A stretch of DNA of 64,000 nt, taken from contig CAWDHW010000014.1 in the NCBI GenBank assembly GCA_963802205.1, positions 92,756 to 156,755 of the forward strand, written 5' to 3'. The notes below the pieces were generated by a model. The model had not been told where the DNA came from, ran no database searches, and saw only the letters and a list, made by a program, of their open reading frames with translations. The DNA comes from DYRB01 sp963802205 (GTDB taxonomy: Bacteria > Pseudomonadota > Gammaproteobacteria > Chromatiales > Chromatiaceae). Shown one piece after another: positions 18,247-27,797 of this stretch (its first letter is position 1; each line of letters starts with the position of its first letter). The position numbers and the translations under genes are program-made.

Positions 18247-18422
18247 GGCATCGGCCTGGTCCGGAGGGGGACCCATTCTAGCGACCTGGGTGGCATGCGC
18301 GCATCGCCCCGTCGCATGCCCAGATCCTGGTTCCGGTTCAGTCGGCGTTCAGCCACGGGTGGATAGGATGTCCCGCAACGGTGAGGGCATAGTGCCCCGC
18401 CGACCTACAGAGGGGAACAGAT

Positions 18423-18770
18423 ATGAGTAAGCTGACGACGACGATGCGTTTGACGATGGTGGCCCTGATTGCTGGGGCCTTGACGCTGCCCGGTCTGGCA
18501 CTTGCGCGCGGCCACGGCGGGGACGGCCACTGGGATGGGGGCCATCAGCGCTATTACGACGGTCATCGGGGACATGGGCGCGGCCATGGGTACGGCCATC
18601 GGGGCTACGACCGAGATGTGGTGATTCGCGAGCCAGTCTATGTCGAGCCCCGCCGCACAGTGGTGGTTCGCGAACCCGTCTATGTCGAGCCTCGTGCCAC
18701 GGTGGTGGCCCCCCTGTGGCAACCCGCAGGTCTCGGCCTCAATCTGTTCCTGCCCTTTAGGAATTGGTAG
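18423..18770 (+). CDS. Exported His/Gly-rich small protein
   Basis: 115-aa protein with a ribosome site GAGGGG before ATG 18423 and a clear signal peptide ending around LALAR (residue 28). The mature part opens with a His/Gly/Arg/Tyr-rich stretch (GHGGDGHWDGGH and later GHGRGHGYGHRGY). It then repeats the unit REPVYVEPR twice, at about residues 69-77 and 83-91. The hydrophobic C-terminus contains LNLFLPFRNW. His-rich segments often bind metal, but no function is established. It precedes the PepSY/two-component unit. Confidence 0.75.
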   Translation: MSKLTTTMRLTMVALIAGALTLPGLALARGHGGDGHWDGGHQRYYDGHRGHGRGHGYGHRGYDRDVVIREPVYVEPRRTVVVREPVYVEPRATVVAPLWQPAGLGLNLFLPFRNW

Positions 18771-18856
18771 CGCCGGTTGGAGCAGGTCGCCATGGCCAGG
18801 AGGGGCTTGTGTTAGATTTGCAGACATTCGCACGGCCAGCCGTCCCGGAGCCCGCC

Positions 18857-19120
18857 ATGCCGTCCAGTTCTACCCTTGCCGTCCTGTTTGCCGTCCTGGC
18901 CCTGACCGGCCCGGCGGCGGCCGCCCCGGCCCCGTCGGCGCTCTGGCTTGCCGGGCAGGGCGGCGGGGCCTCTTCGTCCGCCCAGGCGGCGGAGCAGGCC
19001 AAGCGCCAGACGGGGGGCAAGGTCCTGTCGGTGCGGGAGACGAGCGGGGGTTGGGAGGTCAAGGTGCTGACCGCCTCTGGTGAGGTGCGCAGCGTCTTCA
19101 TTCCAGGCAGCGGACGCTGA
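18857..19120 (+). CDS. PepSY-like exported protein
   Basis: 87-aa protein from ATG 18857 with GGAG 7 bases upstream. A signal peptide (LAVLFAVLALTGPAAAA) is followed by a single PepSY-like module: AEQAKRQTGGKVLSVRET, then WEVKVLTASGEVRSVFI. Such proteins often precede PhoP/PhoQ-like two-component genes in proteobacteria, as here, where the response regulator starts 18 bases later. It may modulate the sensor in the periplasm; that is inferred from context only. Confidence 0.8.
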   Translation: MPSSSTLAVLFAVLALTGPAAAAPAPSALWLAGQGGGASSSAQAAEQAKRQTGGKVLSVRETSGGWEVKVLTASGEVRSVFIPGSGR

Positions 19121-19138
19121 GGACGGCCGGGGCCAGCC

Positions 19139-19822
19139 ATGCGCATCCTGATCATCGAGGACGAGGCGGCGCTGCGCGCCCAGGTCGCCGCCCGCCTGAC
19201 CCGCGAGGGTTACGGCTGCCAGTCCAGCGGCGACGGGGCCGAGGGGCTGTACCTGGCGAGCGAGTACTCCTTCGACGCGGCGGTAGTGGATCTTGGGCTT
19301 CCAGGTATCCCCGGCATCGAGATCATCCGCCGGCTGCGCTCCAACGGCAGCCTGCTCCCCATCCTGGTCCTAACCGCCCGCAGCCGTTGGCAGGACAAGG
19401 TTGAGGGGCTGGAGGCCGGGGCCGACGACTATCTGGCCAAACCCTTCGAGATGGACGAATTGGTGGCGAGGCTGCGGGCCCTGCTGCGTCGCGCCCAGGG
19501 CGCAGCGACCCAGGAATTGTGCGCCGGTCCGGTGCGACTGGACCGCGCCGCACAACGGGTCTGGATGGGCGAACGTCCGGTGGAGCTGACCGGCTTCGAG
19601 TTTCGGCTGCTGGAGCGCCTGATGGTCAGCCGCGGGCGGGTACTGTCCAAACGCGAGTTGGCCGACCACCTCTACCCCCATGACGAGGACCGCGACAGCA
19701 ATGTGCTGGAGGTCCTGCTCGGGCGTCTGCGGCGCAAGCTCGACCCGGACGGGCGTTTGTCGCCCATCGAGACCCTGCGCGGGCGCGGCTATCGTTTCAC
19801 CTTGGGAGGCGGGCCCAGTTGA
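19139..19822 (+). CDS. OmpR/PhoP-family response regulator
   Basis: 227-aa DNA-binding response regulator. The receiver domain has IIEDE acidic residues at 6-9, the phosphoacceptor Asp51 in VVDLGLPG, Thr in LTARS and the conserved Lys in AKPFE. The C-terminal winged helix (residues 125-225) includes LTGFEFRLLERLM and HLYPHDEDRDSNVLEVLLGRLRRKL in the recognition region, as in PhoP/QseB. Its stop overlaps the TTG start of the kinase gene, so the pair is translationally coupled. Confidence 0.94.
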   Translation: MRILIIEDEAALRAQVAARLTREGYGCQSSGDGAEGLYLASEYSFDAAVVDLGLPGIPGIEIIRRLRSNGSLLPILVLTARSRWQDKVEGLEAGADDYLAKPFEMDELVARLRALLRRAQGAATQELCAGPVRLDRAAQRVWMGERPVELTGFEFRLLERLMVSRGRVLSKRELADHLYPHDEDRDSNVLEVLLGRLRRKLDPDGRLSPIETLRGRGYRFTLGGGPS

Positions 19823-21138
19823 GGTCCCTCCAGGCGCGGGTGACCTGGGTCGCCACCCTGGTGCTGCTGGGCTTCGTCGTTGTTACCAGCCTGGCCCTGG
19901 AGCAGGCCTTCCAGGCTAGCGCCCGCTCCGCCCGCGAGGAGCGCCTGCTGGGGCAACTCTATCTGCTGATGGCGGCGGCGGACTCCGACGGGGAGGGCCT
20001 GACCCTCCCGAGGGACCTGGCCGAGGCCCGCTTCAGCCTGCCCGGGTCCGGGCTCTATGCCCAGGTCAGCGATGCCGATGGCGAGGCGGTGTGGCGTTCG
20101 ACCTCGGCCATCGGCCATAGCGTCCCGTTCGACGATAAGCTCGCCCCCGGGGTGCGCCGCTTTCACCAGGCGAGGAACGCAGACGGCGATGCGTACTTCG
20201 TCGAGAGCTTCGGGGTCACCTGGTCCATAGGTCCGGTGCCGCGGGGCTACACCTTCAGCGTGGCAGAGGATCTCACCAGGTATGGCGAGGAGCTGGCGCG
20301 ATTCCGCGTCAACCTGTTCGGCTGGCTGGGCGCCCTGGCGCTGCTCCTGCTGGTTACCCTGCTGTTCGCCCTGCGTTGGGGCCTGGCGCCCCTGCGACGG
20401 GTGGCCGACGAGGTCGCCGCCGTGGAGGCCGGTCGCCAGGACCGGCTGCGTGAGGATTACCCGGGAGAGCTGCGTGCCCTGACGGAGAACCTCAACGCCC
20501 TGTTGGCCCATGAGGCAGCGCGTCAGGTCCGGCTCAGCCACGCCCTGGCGGATCTGGCCCATAGCCTCAAGACCCCACTGGCGGTGATGCGCGGGGCTCT
20601 GGGCGAGGCCCTGCCGGGGGGCCTGGCCGAGCAGATCCGGCGTATGGACGATATTGTCGCCTACCAGTTGGAGCGGGCCCGAGGGCGCCCGGCCGCGACC
20701 CTGTCGCCGCCCATCCCCCTGGCTCCGGCCATCGAACGCCTCCTGGCGGCCCTGACCAAGCTCCACGCCGACCGCACCGTGGCCACGGATCTGGACTTGG
20801 AACCGGGGCTCGCTTTTCGCGGGGCCGAGGGCGATCTGCTGGAGGTCATCGGTAATCTGCTCGACAACGCCTTTCTGTGGTGCCGGACCCGGGTGCGGGT
20901 CGCGGCCCGGCGCGAGGCCGGGCGGCTGGTGCTATGGGTGGAAGACGACGGCCCCGGCATCCCCGAAGGGCAGGCCCAGCACCTTGGCCAGCGCGGCGCC
21001 CGGGTGGACCTGAGTGCCCCGGGTCATGGCATCGGCCTGGCCGTGGTGCGGGAGATCTGTCAGGCCTATGGCGGGGACCTGGCCATTGCCCGAAGCCCGC
21101 TCGGCGGGGCTCAGGTTCGGGTCAGCTTGGGGGCCTGA
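19819..21138 (+). CDS. PhoQ-like sensor histidine kinase
   Basis: Membrane histidine kinase of 439 aa starting at TTG 19819, overlapping the regulator stop and preceded by GGGAGG. Transmembrane helices lie near residues 7-29 and 168-190 and enclose a periplasmic sensing domain of about 135 residues. The H box is LAHSLKTPLAVMRG, the N box VIGNLLDNAFLWC, and the G boxes VEDDGPGIPEG and GHGIGLAVV. It ends 4 bases from the convergent zwf gene. The signal sensed is unknown. Confidence 0.93.
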   Translation: MRSLQARVTWVATLVLLGFVVVTSLALEQAFQASARSAREERLLGQLYLLMAAADSDGEGLTLPRDLAEARFSLPGSGLYAQVSDADGEAVWRSTSAIGHSVPFDDKLAPGVRRFHQARNADGDAYFVESFGVTWSIGPVPRGYTFSVAEDLTRYGEELARFRVNLFGWLGALALLLLVTLLFALRWGLAPLRRVADEVAAVEAGRQDRLREDYPGELRALTENLNALLAHEAARQVRLSHALADLAHSLKTPLAVMRGALGEALPGGLAEQIRRMDDIVAYQLERARGRPAATLSPPIPLAPAIERLLAALTKLHADRTVATDLDLEPGLAFRGAEGDLLEVIGNLLDNAFLWCRTRVRVAARREAGRLVLWVEDDGPGIPEGQAQHLGQRGARVDLSAPGHGIGLAVVREICQAYGGDLAIARSPLGGAQVRVSLGA

Positions 21139-21142
21139 AGGG

Positions 21143-22693
21143 CTAGCCCGGCTTGCTCGACGTCGGGGTATGAATGCGCCGCCACAGGCGCCCGTCGTTC
21201 TTGAGCAGGTCCCCCGCGGCCTTGGGGCCCCAGGTCCCGGCGGCGTAGTTGGGAAAGTCCCGCGGGGGCAGGGCGGACCACACGTCCATGACCGACTGGA
21301 CGATCTCCCAACTCTTTTCCACCGTGTCGGCGTGCTTGAAGAGTGTGGCGTCGCCGTTCATGCAGTCGTAGATGAGGGTCTCGTAGCCGGTGGCCGGCTC
21401 GTTGCCGAAATAGTCCGCATAGCTGAAGTCCATGTTCACCGTGCCCACACGCATGCTGGGGCCGGGGATCTTGGCCCCGAAGGACATCTGGATGCCCTCG
21501 TTGGGCTGGATGCGCAGCACCAGCATGTCAGGGTCTATCTCCTCGACGGCGGTGTCCTTGAACATGACCAGAGGGGCGCGTTTAAACTGGATGGCGATCT
21601 CGGTGTACTGGGCCGGCAGGCGCTTGCCGGTGCGCAGATAAAAGGGCACCCCGGCCCAACGCCAGTTGTCCATGCTGAGCTTCATGGCGACGAAGGTCTC
21701 GGTGCGGGACTGCGGATCGACCCCCGCGGAGGTGCGGTAGGCGGGGACCTTCTCGCCGTCGGGCATGACCCCCTCGCCGTACTGGCCGCGCACGGCATGG
21801 GTGAGGACCTGCTCCGGGGTCAGGGGCTGGATGGCGTCGAGGACCTTGTTGACCTCCTCGCGCACGGCGTTGGACTCGAAGGAGTTGGGCGGCTCCATGG
21901 CGAGGAAGCCCAGCAGCACCAGCAGATGGTTGGGGATCATGTCGCGCAGGGCCCCGGCCGAGTCGTAGTAGCCGCCGCGGTGCTCGACGCCGACGGACTC
22001 CGCCACGGTGATCTGGATGTGGTCGATGTGATGGCGGCTCCACAGGGGCTCGATGAAGCCGTTGGCGAAGCGGAAGACCATGATGTTCTGCACCGACTCC
22101 TTGCCCAGATAGTGGTCGATGCGATAGATCTGGCGCTCGGTAAGGGTCTCGTGGAGGGTCTCGTTGAGCGCGATGGCGGATTCGAGATCGGTGCCGAAGG
22201 GCTTCTCGATGATGACCCGGCGCCAGTCGTCAGGGGTCTCTGTGGTCAGGTCCACGGCGCCCAGGTTGCGGGTGATGTCGCCGAACAGGCGCGGTGGCAC
22301 GGCCAGGTAGAAGAGGTAATTGCCCTCGGTGTTGCGCTCGGCGTCGATGCGGGTGAGCCGTTCGCAGAGATTGAGGTACATGGCAGGGTCATCGATGTTT
22401 CCCTGCATATAGTGGATACGCTGGGCCAGGCGTTCCCACACCTCGGGATTGAAGGCAGCGCCCAAGTGGTCGCGGACCTGGGTGATCAGGTGCTCGCGGA
22501 AGCTCTCGTCGTTGAGGTCCAGGCGGTCGAGGCCCAGCACCGCGAAGCTGTCCGGGAGCAAATGGTTGTGGCAGAGGTGGAACAGGGCCGGGATCAACTT
22601 GCGTGCGGCCAGATCCCCGCCGGCGCCGAAGATGATCATGACGTTGGGGTGGGCCGGGGGGGCATTCTCGTCAGGGATATCGAGCATGGACAT
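21143..22693 (-). CDS. zwf: Glucose-6-phosphate 1-dehydrogenase
   Basis: First enzyme of the oxidative pentose phosphate pathway, producing NADPH and 6-phosphogluconolactone. The 516-aa protein has the dinucleotide-binding GAGGDLAARK at residues 23-32, where many homologues read GASGDL. The substrate and catalytic signature RIDHYLGKE is at 191-199, and IEKPFG is also conserved. Length is normal. ATG 22693 has GGAG upstream. No pgl or gnd gene is adjacent; the frameshifted glgX lies upstream on the same strand. Confidence 0.97.
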   Translation of the reverse strand: MSMLDIPDENAPPAHPNVMIIFGAGGDLAARKLIPALFHLCHNHLLPDSFAVLGLDRLDLNDESFREHLITQVRDHLGAAFNPEVWERLAQRIHYMQGNIDDPAMYLNLCERLTRIDAERNTEGNYLFYLAVPPRLFGDITRNLGAVDLTTETPDDWRRVIIEKPFGTDLESAIALNETLHETLTERQIYRIDHYLGKESVQNIMVFRFANGFIEPLWSRHHIDHIQITVAESVGVEHRGGYYDSAGALRDMIPNHLLVLLGFLAMEPPNSFESNAVREEVNKVLDAIQPLTPEQVLTHAVRGQYGEGVMPDGEKVPAYRTSAGVDPQSRTETFVAMKLSMDNWRWAGVPFYLRTGKRLPAQYTEIAIQFKRAPLVMFKDTAVEEIDPDMLVLRIQPNEGIQMSFGAKIPGPSMRVGTVNMDFSYADYFGNEPATGYETLIYDCMNGDATLFKHADTVEKSWEIVQSVMDVWSALPPRDFPNYAAGTWGPKAAGDLLKNDGRLWRRIHTPTSSKPG

Positions 22694-22902
22694 GGGGGGC
22701 TCCGGTGGCTGGTGGTTCTCGCGCGGCGGCGCGGGTCGAGGAGGGACTGGGGAGTGCAGGCGGCACCCTGTGGGAGCAGCGCCCTCGCCGTGACAGCTAT
22801 CCGCTGGGCTTGGTGCCGCCGGCTGGCGCCGGTTGTTCAGGATTAACAGGCTATTGGCGTGGCGTCATGAATGAGATCCCCAGCGCAGGGTCAGGCCAGG
22901 AC

Positions 22903-23253
22903 TTATAGACTGACCCCCACGCGGCGCAGCAATGGTAGCAGTGCGGCGTAGCAGCCAGCAGTGGCCGCCGCAGATAAGCCAAGGCTGACCCAAAAGCCCA
23001 ACCCATGCTTGAGCAGGAACGGGAGCAGCAGAAAAAGGAGAAGTGAAGGAAGGACAAGCCAGAAAATCTGGCTAGAGAGATCGGCGATTCGCTCCGGAGG
23101 GGAAGCCTCCATGTGAAGCCAAACAAAGGCAAGCAATGAGGTCAGTGGAAGGGATGCTACCAAAGCCGCAAATCCGCTAGAGCGCTTGGCGAGTTCAGAG
23201 ATGGCAACGATGAGCAGTGCCGAGATGATGACCTTGAGGGCGTAATAGAGCAT
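22903..23253 (-). CDS. DUF3147 family membrane protein
   Basis: A 116-aa integral membrane protein with about four hydrophobic helices. It shows the DUF3147 pattern: ISELAKRSSGFAALVASLPL near residue 20, and SSQIFWLVLPSLLLFLLLPFLL near residue 65. Function is unknown for the family. It begins 11 bases after the stop of the glgX reading frame when frameshifts are corrected, so it may be co-transcribed with glgX. Confidence 0.88.
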   Translation of the reverse strand: MLYYALKVIISALLIVAISELAKRSSGFAALVASLPLTSLLAFVWLHMEASPPERIADLSSQIFWLVLPSLLLFLLLPFLLKHGLGFWVSLGLSAAATAGCYAALLPLLRRVGVSL

Positions 23254-23264
23254 GGGCTTGCGGG

Positions 23265-25400
23265 CCTAACCCTTGGTTGGGCCAGTCCACCCCTCCAAGA
23301 CCACCACGGAGCGACCCTCGACCGGGCGTCGCCCCGCCGCGACCGTCGGCTGCTCGCCTGGGGCATACAGGATCGGGGTCGCGGCGGTGTCTACCGCCAG
23401 GTGCCAGGCGTGGCTCGGGGAGGGCTGGCAGTGCAAAGTCCAGGGACCGGTCGTGCATGTTGAGCAGGACGTGCAGGTGCGGCTCTTCGGGGCTGGTCCC
23501 GGCCAGGGTGAAGGCCAGGGCCCGGCCCTCGCGGTCGTCCCAGCGTGGGGTCTTCAGCTCGACTCCCGTGCCAGGTGATGTCCGGCAGGGTCTGACCCCG
23601 TGGAGGGGTGCCGGTGAGGAATCGCTCCCGGCGCAGGCTGGGGTGGCGGCGGCGGAGCCGGACCATTCCGCCCACGAAGTCGAGCATCTCCCGGTTGGAC
23701 TCCACCAGGCCCCAGTCGAACCAGGATAAGTTGTTGTTATGACAGTAGCCGTTGTTGTTGCCGCCCTGGGTGCGCAGGAACTCGTCGCCGCCGAGCAGCA
23801 TTGGCACACCCTGACTCAGGAGCAGGATGGCCACCAGATTCATGGTCTGGCGCCGGCGCAGCGCCAGCACCGCCAGGTCGTCCGTGGGGCCCTCCACCCC
23901 GCAGTTCCAGCTCAGGTTCCGGGGGTTGCCGTCGCGGTTGTCCTCGCCGTTCGCCTCGTTGTGCTTGGCGTTGTAGCTCACCAGGTCGTTGAGGGTGAAG
24001 CCGTCATGGCAGGTGACGAAGTTGATGCTGTTGCGCGGCAGACGCCCGAGGGGCTCGTAGAGGTCGCTGCTCCCCGCGATGCGGGTGGCCAGCTCCCGGA
24101 TCAGTCCGTGGTCGCCGCGGACGTAAGCGCGGACCAGATCGCGGTAGCGCCCGTTCCACTCCGCCCAGCGGAATCCCGGGAAGTCCCCAACCTGATAGAG
24201 GCCGCTGGCATCCCAGGCTTCGGCGATGAGGTGGGTGCGCGCCAGGTTGGGGTTCAATTCGATGGCCCAGAGGAGGGGCGCATGGTACTGGGGCTGCCCG
24301 TCCTCGCCGCGGCCTAGCGCACTGGCAAGGTCGAAGCGGAAGCCGTCTACATGCATCTGGCGCACCCAGTACAGGATCGAGTCCAACAGGAAGCGCGCCA
24401 CCAGGGGGTGATTGCAGTTGACGGTATTGCCGCAGCCGGTGTAGTCCCGATAGTGGCGACGATCGGCGGGGTCGAGGTGGTAGAAGATCTCGTTGCCCAG
24501 GCCCTTGTAGCTGATGGTCGGCCCGCCTTCCCCGCCCTCGGCGGTGTGGTTGTAGACCACGTCCAGGATCACCGCGATTCCGGCCCGGTGGAGGGCCTTG
24601 ACCAGATCCCGGAACTCGTCCCGGGCGCGCTCCGGGGCCAGGCTGTAGCCGGGGTGGGGGGCGAAGTAGCTGTGGGTGCTGTAGCCCCAGTAGTTCTCCA
24701 GTCCGAGGGCGGCCGTATGGGGTGGGACATCCTGGGGGTCGAACGCCATGATGGGCAGGAGTTCGACATGGGTGATACCCAACGCCTGGAGATAGGGGAT
24801 CTTCTCGATGAACCCGGCAAAGGTCCCGGGGTGTCGTACCCCAGAAGAGGGGTGACGGGTAAAGCCCCCCAGGTGCACCTCGTAGATGACCGCGTCCTTG
24901 AGGGGGATGTGGAGCGGGGTATCCCCCTCCCAATCGTAGGTGTCCGATACCACGAGGGAGCGCATGGCCGTGGCGATGTTGTCCCCGAGTAAGGTAGCCA
25001 TGCCGGGCATGCCCAGTGCGTCGCCCGGCAGGCTGGCCGCCTGCCGGGACCAGAGTCGGTCATCGACCGTCACGCACCAGGGGTCAAGGAGGACCTTTGA
25101 AGGGTCGTAGCGGCAGCCAGTGGTCTGCGTGTCGTAAGGGCCGGCGGCGCGCCAGGCGTAGTAGATGCCATCCTGCGGCAAGCCCTCCACGAGGACGTGC
25201 CAGAAGTAGAAGGTGCGGTTGACCTTGGGGTCGAGTTCGATGGTCTGGAAGGGCTGGATGGCGTCGGGTCGATCGAACAGCAGCAATTCGATGCGGGTGG
25301 CAAAGCGCGAGAAGGTGCAGAAGTTGACGCCGACAGGGTCCGGGCGGGCGCCCCCGTGCTCCAGGTTCCCCGGCAGTATGTTGTAGGTTCGACTGGACAT
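23265..25400 (-). pseudogene. glgX: Glycogen debranching enzyme GlgX, frameshifted twice at 3' end
   Basis: Hydrolyses alpha-1,6 branches of glycogen limit dextrins. The uninterrupted frame from ATG 25400 carries the GH13 motifs DVVYNHT, FRFDLASAL with the nucleophile Asp, a LIAEAWD acid-base Glu and NFVTCHDGFTLND. The normal C-terminal domain is out of frame. After PDITWHG near 23564 the expected VELKTPRWDDREGRALAF continues one base shifted. After DFALPALPEP near 23410 a second shift leads to WHLAVDTAATPILYAP and a stop at 23265. The direct frame instead stops at 23391. Catalytic residues are all before the shifts. Sequencing error or recent mutation are both possible. Confidence 0.9.
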
Positions 25401-25774
25401 GGAGGCCCCTGAGGCTGGTGTGGGGTGGCTGGGGGTAGCAGGGGGGTAGTACCTGGGATGGATGGTAATGGGTAGCCGGGAACCCTGACCAGCGGGGAAT
25501 GGTGCCTATGCAACGGGAGGCGGGTTCTATCCGGGCATCTTCTGGCGCACGACCTGGGCGCCGAGACCGGAGAAATCCGCGCTATGCAGGTGGGATTTAA
25601 TGCGCTTGGCAGGGGCATCCATTCAGTCTCCCCGTTTCACTCATGGGAAGAGAGGACACGCAATGGTTAAAGCGCAACCGCTTGTTGCGTCGAGGACGCT
25701 ATCAGTCCCCCTCGCTCCGTAGGCAGCGAGGGGGCTATCTTGACACCGCCCCGAGGGCGGAGGAGGTACCGCCC
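25401..25774. other. 374-nt intergenic region between fccB and glgX
   Basis: No gene is supported. It contains two strong hairpins near fccB (listed separately) and presumably the glgX promoter near 25401-25600, where no clear -35/-10 pair could be identified. Confidence 0.5.
25707..25734 (-). terminator. Strong 10-bp hairpin downstream of fccB
   Basis: CCCCCTCGCT (25707-25716) pairs perfectly with AGCGAGGGGG (25725-25734) around an 8-nt loop. It lies about 40 bases past the fccB stop on the transcribed strand. No T-run follows on the minus strand. Confidence 0.55.
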
Positions 25775-25776
25775 TC
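25753..25776 (-). terminator. Hairpin overlapping the fccB stop codon
   Basis: GAGGGCGG (25753-25760) pairs with CCGCCCTC (25769-25776) around an 8-nt loop. The outer arm shares two bases with the fccB stop codon, so the stem forms directly at the end of the message. Confidence 0.5.
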
Positions 25777-27055
25777 AGGTGAACATATCTGCCGTGATGT
25801 TGCGGAACCAGCCGAGGGCGAACTGGACCTCGATGGCGCGGGTGCGGGCATCGGCGTTGGCCGGCGATAAGCCACCGGCCCCAGGTACGTCCACGATTTT
25901 CCCGTCCTTGAGCTGGTAGACCCCCGCCACCGAGATCCCGTAGTCCGGGGCCAGGATGCTGTAGCAGGTGTTGACGTAGGATGGTTCGGGGGCCGGCTGG
26001 CCGTTAACGGCGGCAACGATGGCCGCGGCGGCCACCTTGGCCTGGGAATTGGCGGCATAGCCGGATTTGGGCATGGCCCCGGCGATGACCGAGTCGCCGA
26101 TGACAAAGATGTCCTTTTGCAAGGTGGACTCGAAGGTCTTCTGGTCCACCGGGCACCAGCCGGAGGCGTCCGCCAGACCGGCCACCTGGGCCAACTCCGC
26201 CGCCTTCTGCGCCGGGATCAGGTTGATCACGTCGCCCTTGAACTCCTCCACGGTCCCCGACAGGACCCGCTTCTTGGGGTCGATGGCCTCGATGGCCCCG
26301 CCGCCCGCCGCGCCGACCCACTCGATCATGTTGCCGTAGTTGCGCTTCCAGCCCTCCACGAAGAGCCCCTGCTTGGAGAAGGCGTCCTTGGCATCGAGTA
26401 CCAGGATCTTCGACTTGGGTTTGTGGCGCTTCAAGTAGAAGGCGATCTGTGCGGCCCGCTCATAGGGCCCGGGTGGGCAGCGGAAGGGGTTGGGCGGGGC
26501 GACGATGATGCAGGTTCCGCCGTTGCGCATGGCAGTGAGCTGCTTTTTGAGGAGCAGGGTCTGGGGTCCGGCCTTCCAGGCGTGGGGGATGGTCTGGGCG
26601 GCGGCCTCGCTCATGCCCTTGATGGCGTCCCAACGGAAACTGACACCGGGGGATACCACCAGCTTGTCGTAAGGGTAGCTGGTCTTGCCCTTGCCCTGGA
26701 CCTCGCGCTTGACCGGGTCGATCCCGACGATCTCATCCTGCACCACGGTGATGCCGCGCTTGGCCAGGCCCTTGTATGCAAAGGTCAGGGTCTTGATGTC
26801 ACGCTCGCCACCCAAGACCTCGTTGCTCAGGGGGCAGGAGACGTAGGCCGCCTCCTTTTCGATGAGGGTGACCTGAATGTTTGGGTCGGCCATCTGGATG
26901 TACTTGGCGGCGATGGTGCCGCCGTAGCCGCCGCCGATCACCACCACCCGGGCCTTGGGCGTGGCGGCGCGGAGTAGCGCGGGGAAGCCCAGCGCGGAGG
27001 CCGCCGCAACGGCGGTGGATGCCTTGAGAAAGGTCCTGCGTGTAGTCCCGGTCAT
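25775..27055 (-). CDS. fccB: Sulfide dehydrogenase flavoprotein subunit FccB
   Basis: FAD subunit of flavocytochrome c, oxidising sulfide to zero-valent sulfur in the periplasm. ATG 27055 with GAGGGGG gives 426 aa. A Tat-type signal (TRRTFLKA, then an Ala-rich hydrophobic stretch) precedes the FAD-binding VVVIGGGYGG at about residues 37-46. Cys74 in YVSCPLSN is positioned as the covalent FAD attachment site. Cys193 in FRCPPGP and Cys364 in VNTCYS are placed as the redox disulfide near the flavin. The C-terminal FCSD dimerisation-type domain is present. It lies 10 bases after fccA. Confidence 0.96.
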   Translation of the reverse strand: MTGTTRRTFLKASTAVAAASALGFPALLRAATPKARVVVIGGGYGGTIAAKYIQMADPNIQVTLIEKEAAYVSCPLSNEVLGGERDIKTLTFAYKGLAKRGITVVQDEIVGIDPVKREVQGKGKTSYPYDKLVVSPGVSFRWDAIKGMSEAAAQTIPHAWKAGPQTLLLKKQLTAMRNGGTCIIVAPPNPFRCPPGPYERAAQIAFYLKRHKPKSKILVLDAKDAFSKQGLFVEGWKRNYGNMIEWVGAAGGGAIEAIDPKKRVLSGTVEEFKGDVINLIPAQKAAELAQVAGLADASGWCPVDQKTFESTLQKDIFVIGDSVIAGAMPKSGYAANSQAKVAAAAIVAAVNGQPAPEPSYVNTCYSILAPDYGISVAGVYQLKDGKIVDVPGAGGLSPANADARTRAIEVQFALGWFRNITADMFT

Positions 27056-27065
27056 GGCTGCCCCC

Positions 27066-27650
27066 TCACTTCTCGCTCTCGTAGAAACTGGCCAGGGCAT
27101 CGATCTCCACGTCGGAGAGCTTCTTGACCCGTTCGCCCATCTTGCGCGGCTTGCACCGATCACCCTGACTCCGACAAGTGTCCAGGGCATAGCGGGTGTA
27201 GCCGGCCCATTGCCCGGCCAGACGCGGGGACTCGTCGTCCTGCTCGCGCCCGCCGGCATCATGGCAGGACTCGCAGAGCGTCTCGTGGATGGCCTGGCCC
27301 TTCTTGACGGCCTTGGCCTGGGTTGCGGTGCGGGCGGCGGAGACCCAGGGCTGGGCGGCGTAGAAGCCAGCGATGGCATGGATCTCCTGCTCCGTATAGC
27401 CCTTCATGATCCGCCCCATGATGGTGGAGCGGCGGGCCCCGCTCTTGTAGTCGCTCAGCACGCCGTAGAGATAGCCGTTGTCCATGCCGGCGATGGTGGG
27501 CATGTACTCACCGGCGCTGGCACCGTTTGTCCCGTGGCAACCGGCGCAGGTGTTGGCGAGCATGGAAGCGGTACGCACGCCCTCGGCCTGGGCGGCCAGG
27601 GCAGCGGCCAACAGGGCAGCGGCCAGAGGCCACCTTGGGGGTCGTTTCAT
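27066..27650 (-). CDS. fccA: Sulfide dehydrogenase cytochrome subunit FccA (diheme)
   Basis: Electron-accepting cytochrome subunit of flavocytochrome c sulfide dehydrogenase. From ATG 27650 it is 194 aa with a signal peptide (residues 1-21) and two c-type heme sites: CAGCH at 35-39 and CESCH at 126-130. It has two cytochrome c4-like halves (GTNGASAGEYMPTIAG; SPRLAGQWAGYTRYAL). Diheme FccA is the Chromatiaceae type; a monoheme form occurs in green sulfur bacteria. It directly precedes fccB. Confidence 0.95.
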   Translation of the reverse strand: MKRPPRWPLAAALLAAALAAQAEGVRTASMLANTCAGCHGTNGASAGEYMPTIAGMDNGYLYGVLSDYKSGARRSTIMGRIMKGYTEQEIHAIAGFYAAQPWVSAARTATQAKAVKKGQAIHETLCESCHDAGGREQDDESPRLAGQWAGYTRYALDTCRSQGDRCKPRKMGERVKKLSDVEIDALASFYESEK

Positions 27651-27797
27651 GGCAGGTCTCTCCTGGTGGTTGGACTCGTGCAGCGGCGCAGGCCGCCTGT
27701 GGCCCCGTGCGTCGCGGACGCCCCGGGGCAGAGGTCGAAGGTGCCTGGCGAATGCCGTTGTTGTCTTGACGGTCATCAAGGATCGGCGTCGTTCGAA

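Noticed and set aside
21014..22846. 610-codon open frame antisense to zwf
   Set aside because: A shadow of the zwf codon pattern in high-GC DNA; zwf has full conserved motifs on the opposite strand.
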